The notes under the pieces were generated by a model, which saw only the letters and a program-made list of their open reading frames with translations, was not told the DNA's origin and searched no databases. From positions 1 through 9,888 of the forward strand of contig JBGTMR010000286.1 in the NCBI GenBank assembly GCA_041743485.1: a DNA stretch of 9,888 bases, read 5' to 3'. How positions within the stretch are numbered: the stretch's first letter is position 1; each line of letters opens with the position of its first letter. This DNA is from JANDLT01 sp041743485 (GTDB lineage Bacteria > Acidobacteriota > Blastocatellia > Pyrinomonadales > Pyrinomonadaceae). Below, piece by piece: positions 5,551 through 9,888 of this stretch. The position numbers and the translations under genes are program-made.

Positions 5551-7299
5551 TCAAGTTGAATTGGCGCGCGAACGTCGCATTACGCGAACGCCCGCGCGCC
5601 AATCTTCGTTGATGTCGAAGCGATAAAGTTCGATGCGCGGAGAGATGAGGGCGGCGAGTGAATCGAAGGTGCGGGCGAAGCGAAGCAGAGGCGCGACCGC
5701 ATAAATCAGCGGCGGAGCATCGGCAAGACGGACGTTTTCAAACAACGAATCGAGTGAACCTGTGCGACGCAGAGTTTCGATTCTGCGCCAGTAGTCGGCG
5801 GCTTGAAACGGAAGCGCGTCGTCTTCCGTGACTTTGAGTTCGATGACGACGAGTCTGCCGTCACGACGCACGGCAAGCAAATCAACCGGACGCGCGTGTG
5901 AAAGAACGTGCGCGGTGCGAAGCTGCGCGAAAAGCGGAGCGAGGCGCAAGCCCGCGTCAATCGTCGTGATGTCGCGTCGCAAAAGCGATTCGAGCCAGCT
6001 TTCCGGTGCGAGATGAAATAAGGTGTGACGATGATTGGGTGAATCGTGGCGACGCGCGGCGACGAGTTTGGCGATGAGTTCGTTGATGTACGGGGAAACG
6101 GTTTGCCAAGTACGCGGAGTTGTATCCGTGTCGGTTGTACTCGAATCGCTTATGTCGCTTGTGTCAGTGTCGTCAATATCGAGACGGAAATAATCGCGCT
6201 TCGATTGTGTGCGAGTTCCGTGCGAGACGCCGAGCCAGAGGTGTTCGCGGTTCATCAGGCGACGCAGGCGGGCGAATGCCAGCCCGTGAAAGCGAAGCGT
6301 TTCACCGTGACGCGCCGGGATGATGTCAATCGCTTCGGGGGCAAGAAGGCGAATGCGTTCCGCGAGTTGTGACGGATGATGCGTGAGGCGTGTCAAGCGT
6401 GATGCGGTGCGACGGGACGTGTACACGGCTTCGTCGAGCGATGGAATCGGTTCGCCGTTGAGCGCGGTCAAGTCATCATTCGCGCCGCACACGCGAACGC
6501 AATCGCGCGTCGCCGGGCGAAGGCACGCGCATCGTAAAGCGATGTCGGATGCGTGCGCGTTGGATGCGACAATCCAGAGTTGCGTCGTGGCGGGGTTGTT
6601 ATCAATCGTGCTTCGGGCGTATTTGCTTCTGCCGGTTTTGCGCGACACTATGGAACGGGAAGTGGGACGAGAAGTGAGACGCGCCAGCCAAAGAAGCGAC
6701 GAAGCGAGCAGCGAATCGGTCGCGGGTCGCATCGTCGTCTTGTGTGCGGCGATGTTCGTCAAGTCGCATGTCAGGGCGATGCGTGAGCGTCCGCGCGCGA
6801 GTATGACGCGGGCGAATTTGCCGGGATGTGTGCGGCGCGTGGAAGGACTCAAGGCACAGGTTTCGATTTTCCATGACGGCTCATCAAGTTTGTTCAAGGC
6901 GAGGTGTGCCAATCGCGCGCAGAGTTCGAGTCGCGCATGTTCAAGACGTGCGGCGTCATCGGTGATGGAAGCGCGCGGCGTGAGCGTCACTAAAGAGGCG
7001 GGCGTCGTAGTGTCGGAAGCGAAGATTTGAAACTTGAGTTGATTGCCGTCGTAAGACCATGCGTGAACACGACGGGCGGCGAACCCTTGCGTTCCCCAAA
7101 ACGAAAAGACGAGTTGATGACGCTCAACACTCACGTCGCAATCAACGCGACGCAAAGCGTGATTCGATGTTTGGTGCGCGATTGTTTCTTCCGTGCAAAA
7201 CCATTCGGCGTGAGCGTCAAGCAGTCGCGTGATGTCGCGCCGTGCATTTTCGGCGGCATCTGCGGCATCTTCGGTGATGTTGATAAAGGCGTTCGGCAT
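5551..7299 (-). CDS. Conserved hypothetical protein with C-terminal PD-(D/E)XK nuclease-like domain
   Basis: The 582-residue protein is of unknown function. The N-terminal two thirds is rich in Arg, Ala and Thr with no motif I can name. An acidic Asp/Thr/Ser-rich linker (about residues 374-395) precedes the C-terminal domain. That domain has ESWLESLLRRD (Glu437), PVDLLAVRRDG (Asp473) and RLVVIELKV (Glu487, Lys489), followed by LPFQAADYWRR with a conserved-looking Gln499. This E...D...ExK...Q arrangement is the active-site layout of restriction-endonuclease-like nucleases. The end, RIELYRFDINEDWRAGVRVM, resembles acidobacterial hypothetical proteins as I remember them. ATG 7299 is chosen; an in-frame TTG at 7341 would add 14 residues, and its GAGG (7346-7343) lies only one base away, too close. 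Neither start has good ribosome-binding support. It converges on pilT with a 33-base gap in which I see no terminator. Confidence 0.78.
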   Translation of the reverse strand: MPNAFINITEDAADAAENARRDITRLLDAHAEWFCTEETIAHQTSNHALRRVDCDVSVERHQLVFSFWGTQGFAARRVHAWSYDGNQLKFQIFASDTTTPASLVTLTPRASITDDAARLEHARLELCARLAHLALNKLDEPSWKIETCALSPSTRRTHPGKFARVILARGRSRIALTCDLTNIAAHKTTMRPATDSLLASSLLWLARLTSRPTSRSIVSRKTGRSKYARSTIDNNPATTQLWIVASNAHASDIALRCACLRPATRDCVRVCGANDDLTALNGEPIPSLDEAVYTSRRTASRLTRLTHHPSQLAERIRLLAPEAIDIIPARHGETLRFHGLAFARLRRLMNREHLWLGVSHGTRTQSKRDYFRLDIDDTDTSDISDSSTTDTDTTPRTWQTVSPYINELIAKLVAARRHDSPNHRHTLFHLAPESWLESLLRRDITTIDAGLRLAPLFAQLRTAHVLSHARPVDLLAVRRDGRLVVIELKVTEDDALPFQAADYWRRIETLRRTGSLDSLFENVRLADAPPLIYAVAPLLRFARTFDSLAALISPRIELYRFDINEDWRAGVRVMRRSRANST

Positions 7300-7420
7300 T
7301 GGCGGCGGCGCGTTTGTTACAGGCGCAAAAACGGCGGGCAAACCTCGCGCGTGACATAGTGCATCGGAGTACGTTGCCGAAAGGTTTCTCGCGTCGGGTC
7401 AAGTTGAAAACTTAATGCTG

Positions 7421-7709
7421 ATTAAAGGTAACTCCTTAGCCGCGTTCACGCGGCTTCCCGCGAAAGCGGCACATAGACAGGTTCCGTTCGACGGCTGGGG
7501 GAGGATAACAACTAATTTCAGCAGCCCGTTTCTAACGGGCTTTCGCATGAGGCTTGAGCCGTTCGGGTCTAGTGGCTGAAGCCGGAAGAGAGAAGGACGT
7601 TAAAACGCCCTCGCACAGTTGTTGACCTTGCTTACCCAGCCGTCAAACGACTGGTCTATACGCCCTTCGAGGAAGCCGTCTGAAGACGGCTGATTAGTTA
7701 CAATTAAAG
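7421..7709. repeat. Long imperfect palindromic element with 7-bp flanking direct repeats (MITE-like or structured RNA)
   Basis: ATTAAAG occurs at 7421-7427 and again at 7703-7709. Between the two copies, left arm 7428-7513 and right arm 7617-7701 are inverted copies of each other around a centre near 7565. Matching blocks are GTAACT 7428-7433/7696-7701, AGCCG 7438-7442/7687-7691, CGGCTTCC 7451-7458/7671-7678, ATAGAC 7473-7478/7654-7659, CGTT 7485-7488/7646-7649, a perfect 10-bp GACGGCTGGG 7490-7499/7635-7644 and AACAACT 7507-7513/7617-7623. Each arm also holds its own hairpin: AGCCGCG-TTCA-CGCGGCT (7438-7455) and AGCCGTC-TGAA-GACGGCT (7674-7691). It contains no credible gene. It could be a non-autonomous mobile element with target-site duplication, an inverted pair of intergenic repeats, or a rod-like structured RNA. 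It fills most of the gap between the divergent genes at 7299 and 7778; 7300-7420 shows nothing recognisable. Confidence 0.6.
7523..7583. repeat. Two hairpins in the centre of the palindromic element
   Basis: AGCCCGTT (7523-7530) pairs perfectly with AACGGGCT (7534-7541). GGCTTGAGCC (7551-7560) pairs with GGCTGAAGCC (7574-7583) with a single mismatch across a 13-base loop. They occupy the unpaired middle of the larger element, as expected for a multi-branched RNA or a stack of palindromic modules. The first hairpin is followed by TTTCG, too short a T run for a clear terminator. Confidence 0.6.
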
Positions 7710-7726
7710 TTGAACGGCGGCGATGC

Positions 7727-7754
7727 TTGACTTTACGACGCTTCACTTTATCCG
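7727..7754 (+). promoter_or_regulatory. Weak promoter-like site before the secreted-protein gene
   Basis: TTGACT (7727-7732, five of six matches) is followed after 16 bp by TATCCG (7749-7754, three of six). It sits just downstream of the palindromic element and about 24 bases before the chosen start codon. The -10 match is poor. Confidence 0.25.
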
Positions 7755-7777
7755 AAAACAGTATGAAAGGTTTGGGA

Positions 7778-8800
7778 ATGATTAAATTAAATTTACATGC
7801 GCGTGTCGCGCTGTTCGCGCTGTTGGCGATGGTTGGCGGAGTGACGATGAATGCACGGACACAGGTTGCGAGCGACCTGTTGACGAAACTGCCGGCGTCG
7901 GATGCCGTGATGTACGTTGACGCCGAGCGCGCTTTGACGCAAGTTTTGCCGCGTCTGCTTGTTAATAATCAAGCCCAACTGACGCAAATCAACGGCGACA
8001 TTGACCGCTTCCGCGAACGCACCGGAATTGACGCGCGCACGTTTAAGCGTGTCGCAATCGGGATGCGCTTTGTCGAAGTCGGGGCGAATAATGTTGATGT
8101 CGAAACGGTCGCCATCGCTTCTGGGACGTTCAATCCCGCGACGATGACGGCGGCGGCGCGACTCGCTTCAAACGGCAAATACCGCGAAGAGAAGCACGCT
8201 GGCAAAACGATTTCGCTGTTCACATTGAGCGAGCAAGTTAAATTGCTCGGCGTGATGAACATGAGCGCGGGCGAATTCGCGGTCGCGCCTTTGGATGCAA
8301 CGACGCTGGCGATAGGGCAGGCGGCGGGCGTGCGCGCGGCGATTGACGCGGCGCAGGGACGCAATCGCGCGAGTGCCGACATCATCAATCTGGCGACGCA
8401 GAACGCGAACGCTTTCTTCGGTTTCGGCGGCAATGTTCCGGCGTCGTATGTGCAAGACCTTGACTTCGGGAATGAAGAAATCAAACGCGGCGTGGCTTCG
8501 ATTCGTCAGGTGTACGGCTCTGTCGGTACAACCGCGAAAGGCTTTCAAGTCTTGGCGACGGCGCGCACGGCGGAAGCGGGAGCGGCGCAAAGTCTCGGCA
8601 GCATGATTGATGCTCTTCGACAACTCGCACCGCTTTTGACGGGTTCGATGCGCGGCGATCAAGGCAGATTGGCACGGGCGGCTCTCGACGGTTTGAAAAT
8701 TCAAACCGTCAATAACGAAGTCAAATTCAGTTTGGAAATGAGCGACGGAGATGTCGCGTTGCTCGTCCCGCGTATCTTCCCGACGCGCGCGGCGCGGTGA
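7778..8800 (+). CDS. Secreted conserved hypothetical protein
   Basis: ATG 7778 is preferred over the in-frame ATG at 7763 and TTG at 7727 because GAAAGG lies seven bases before it, giving 340 residues. The N-terminus is a signal peptide: Lys/His/Arg in the first nine residues, a hydrophobic core VALFALLAMVGGVTM (about residues 10-24) and a likely cleavage near MNA/RTQ (about residue 27). So it is probably periplasmic or exported. The mature part opens with LLTKLPASDAVMYVDAERAL and has no Cys, metal motif or further membrane segment; it is rich in Ala, Gly and Thr and looks like a soluble alpha/beta protein. Repeated statements of the type 'VAIASGTF', 'TTLAIGQAAGVRAAID' and 'NAFFGFGGNVP' resemble a family I associate with Acidobacteriota secreted hypotheticals. 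No function can be assigned. The gene is monocistronic, bracketed by two palindromic elements and ended by a strong terminator. Confidence 0.85.
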   Translation: MIKLNLHARVALFALLAMVGGVTMNARTQVASDLLTKLPASDAVMYVDAERALTQVLPRLLVNNQAQLTQINGDIDRFRERTGIDARTFKRVAIGMRFVEVGANNVDVETVAIASGTFNPATMTAAARLASNGKYREEKHAGKTISLFTLSEQVKLLGVMNMSAGEFAVAPLDATTLAIGQAAGVRAAIDAAQGRNRASADIINLATQNANAFFGFGGNVPASYVQDLDFGNEEIKRGVASIRQVYGSVGTTAKGFQVLATARTAEAGAAQSLGSMIDALRQLAPLLTGSMRGDQGRLARAALDGLKIQTVNNEVKFSLEMSDGDVALLVPRIFPTRAAR

Positions 8801-8830
8801 GTCAGTTCAATGTTCGAGGTTTAACGTCAA

Positions 8831-8868
8831 ATGAAAAAGAGCGTGTTATGTAACACGCTCTTTTTCAT
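8831..8868. terminator. Bidirectional intrinsic terminator
   Basis: A perfect 18-bp inverted repeat (8831-8848 and 8851-8868) is separated by two bases. Its GC-rich core GAGCGTGTTA/TAACACGCTC is flanked by AAAAA on the left and TTTTT on the right. It starts 31 bases after the stop of the secreted-protein gene. The symmetrical A and T tracts mean it could also stop transcripts arriving from the minus-strand isomerase gene. Confidence 0.9.
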
Positions 8869-8878
8869 TAAAGATGTA

Positions 8879-9095
8879 TGGACACTTTTCGATTTGTCCC
8901 GTAGGGACTTGCGATAACAGCCCAGCGATTTATCGCTGGGCTAATTCGATAAACAGATTCGCAGTCCCGTAGGGACGGCTGGATGTCTGGAAGTTCAGCC
9001 GTCCCTACGGGACTGCGGTTCATCTATTCGTGTCGTCCCAGCGATAAATCGCTGGGCTAAATTCAAGCGTCCCTGACGGGACGAACAGATGTCCA
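8879..9095. repeat. Head-to-head cluster of two palindrome families (REP-like intergenic element)
   Basis: Two hairpin types alternate symmetrically around about 8988. Type A is GTCCC-GTA-GGGAC: 8896-8908, a copy inside 8960-8981, its inverse inside 8996-9017, and a variant CGTCCC-TGAC-GGGACG at 9068-9083. Type B is CCCAGCGAT-NN-ATCGCTGGG: 8919-8942 (with 11-bp arms) and 9037-9056. The order is A-B-A | A-B-A with the right half inverted, and TGGACA (8879-8884)/TGTCCA (9090-9095) lie at the outer ends. Such GTCCCGTAGGGAC and CCCAGCGATAAATCGCTGGG modules look like multi-copy intergenic repeats, which are known in several phyla as REP-like sequences. No REP-associated transposase gene is in the window. 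The flanks 8869-8878 and 9096-9132 hold nothing else I recognise. Confidence 0.8.
8960..9017. repeat. Perfect 22-bp inverted repeat at the centre of the palindrome cluster
   Basis: 8960-8981 and 8996-9017 are exact reverse complements over 22 bp with a 14-base loop (8982-8995). Each arm contains the smaller palindrome GTCCCGTAGGGAC, so it can fold either as one long hairpin or as two short ones. The perfect match, against more diverged outer units, suggests recent duplication or gene-conversion-like upkeep. Confidence 0.85.
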
Positions 9096-9132
9096 AAAGT
9101 TAGATTGAAGTTTGGAACATCGAACAAACTTC

Positions 9133-9888
9133 CTACGGCAAATCTTGCGTGCCGCCGGGAACGGGGAAGCCGCTGGAACCGGGCGAAAGGAGCGGTGACA
9201 CGGGTTCGTCGGCGGCGAGGCGGACGAGAACGTCATCGTAGATTTTGATGTCGCCCGCCTCTTCCATGCGACGGCGCGCGGCGGTGATAAAGTCGCCGAA
9301 AACTTGGGATTGCGCGCTTTGCAAAGCCTGACGTGTCAAGGTGTCGCGTTGTTTGGCGAACTCTGTGAGGTCGGCATCGGTGCGGGCGGAGACGGCGACG
9401 ACGACGTACTGATCACCGATTTTAATTGGGGTGCGCGCGACTTGACCTGCGGACAGAGCATAAATTGCCGCGTCGCTTGCCGCGCTTGTTCCGGCAGAGC
9501 CGAGCGGCGAACCGAGCGTGTAGTCTTTCTCATCGGCGGCTTCGAGTCCGAGAGCAGCGGCGCGTGCGCGAAGGTCGGCGGCGGATTCGGCGTTTCCGGC
9601 TAACTCGTTGGCGCGTGCTTCGAGTTGCGTGCGGGCTTGTTCTTCTTGCGTGCGCTTCACAACTTGTTCACGGACTTCCGCGAGTTCGGGTGTGCGCGGC
9701 GGGCGCACGTCAATGAGTTGCGGAATCGCAAAGCCGCCTCTGATGCCGACGCGCTCGCCCACATCGCCCGTGTTATTAAGATTGGTGATGGCTTCTTCAA
9801 ATTGCGGCGAACTGCCTATATCGCTCACATCGTCGCCGGGTTTGATGTAGTCGGTTTCGCGTATCATTTCGGCGGGTGTCATGTTGGC
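9133..9888 (-). CDS. Peptidyl-prolyl cis-trans isomerase, parvulin/SurA-PpiD type, C-terminal part (5'-truncated)
   Basis: 251 residues are visible; the frame stays open through the right edge (AN before MTPAEM), so the start lies outside the window. The segment MTPAEMIRETDYIKPGDDVS...IGSSPQFEEAITNLNNTGDVGERVGIRGGFAIPQL, given here in parts, fits the second half of a PpiC-type parvulin domain: FEEAI, then the GDV(S/G) turn, then the GFAIPQLIDVRPP strand that closes the fold. A long charged helical region follows (ELAEVREQVVKRTQEEQART onward), as in PpiD/SurA-like chaperones. Then comes a second isomerase-like domain of the divergent kind (YTLGSPLGSAGTS, AIYALSAGQVARTPIKIG) and a Gly/Pro-rich C-terminus (GSSGFPVPGGTQDLP). 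Such proteins fold outer-membrane or periplasmic clients, and PpiD forms are anchored by an N-terminal helix that would lie outside this window. Its transcript runs towards the palindrome cluster and the shared terminator. Confidence 0.85.
   Translation of the reverse strand, partial: ANMTPAEMIRETDYIKPGDDVSDIGSSPQFEEAITNLNNTGDVGERVGIRGGFAIPQLIDVRPPRTPELAEVREQVVKRTQEEQARTQLEARANELAGNAESAADLRARAAALGLEAADEKDYTLGSPLGSAGTSAASDAAIYALSAGQVARTPIKIGDQYVVVAVSARTDADLTEFAKQRDTLTRQALQSAQSQVFGDFITAARRRMEEAGDIKIYDDVLVRLAADEPVSPLLSPGSSGFPVPGGTQDLP

Noticed and set aside
7300..7341. TTG 7341 as start of the nuclease-like protein
   Set aside because: TTG is a rare start and its GAGG lies only one base away; ATG 7299 is preferred, though with limited confidence.
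7428..7702. tmRNA, because TTCGACGG occurs at 7488-7495
   Set aside because: There is no matching acceptor stem, no T-arm GTTCGA near a CCA-type 3' end, and no tag-peptide frame ending in an ALAA-like sequence.
7428..7702. 6S RNA, RNase P RNA, SRP RNA or a known riboswitch
   Set aside because: The rod shape and a UUAAAAC stretch recall 6S RNA, but the conserved sequence blocks of each class are missing and the inverted-duplication explanation fits better.
7969..8704. Minus-strand open frames opposite the secreted-protein gene
   Set aside because: They are shadows of a frame with a signal peptide, a ribosome-binding site and a terminator; the compositions are atypical.
8896..9083. CRISPR array, because short repeats recur at intervals
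   Set aside because: The units are palindromic, of two alternating types, in mirrored orientation with unequal spacing; there are no uniform repeats and spacers and no cas genes.

Overview
The window looks like chromosomal DNA from a GC-rich Gram-negative bacterium, most likely an Acidobacteriota member of the Blastocatellia/Pyrinomonadales type. That assignment is inference. It rests on futalosine-pathway menaquinone genes, an Uma2-family nuclease gene, a conserved-hypothetical protein and a secreted protein that both resemble acidobacterial families as I remember them, and intergenic clusters of small palindromes. No rRNA, tRNA, CRISPR array or recognisable transposase gene is present.

Layout. 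(1) Positions 1-1254, minus strand: a compact three-gene set reading leftwards. A metal-dependent cyclase/kynurenine-formamidase-like gene (568-1254) overlaps by ATGA a small gene (571-269) interrupted by one in-frame TGA. Eleven bases further on starts an alkyltransferase-like DNA-repair protein that runs off the window edge. (2) Positions 1457-4089, plus strand: mqnA, mqnC and an Uma2-family protein, closely spaced and probably co-transcribed. MqnA makes 3-enolpyruvyl-benzoate from chorismate, and MqnC cyclises dehypoxanthine futalosine, so this is half of the futalosine route to menaquinone. (3) Positions 4147-5517: a promoter-like site, a strong hairpin and a pilT/pilU-type retraction ATPase gene. 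(4) Positions 5551-7299, minus strand, converging on pilT: a long protein of unknown function with a C-terminal PD-(D/E)XK nuclease-like domain. (5) Positions 7421-9095: a secreted conserved protein gene (7778-8800) bracketed by two unrelated but architecturally similar palindromic elements, with a near-perfect terminator after the gene. (6) Positions 9133-9888, minus strand: the C-terminal part of a periplasmic parvulin-type peptidyl-prolyl isomerase.

Most of the genes are ordinary housekeeping or accessory genes. The parts that deserve a second look are the two intergenic elements and the small gene with the in-frame TGA. Both elements are head-to-head pairs of multi-hairpin units. The first is flanked by a 7-bp direct repeat, and the hairpins in its two arms differ by paired, compensating changes. 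I did not find a convincing new multi-gene defence or biosynthetic system.
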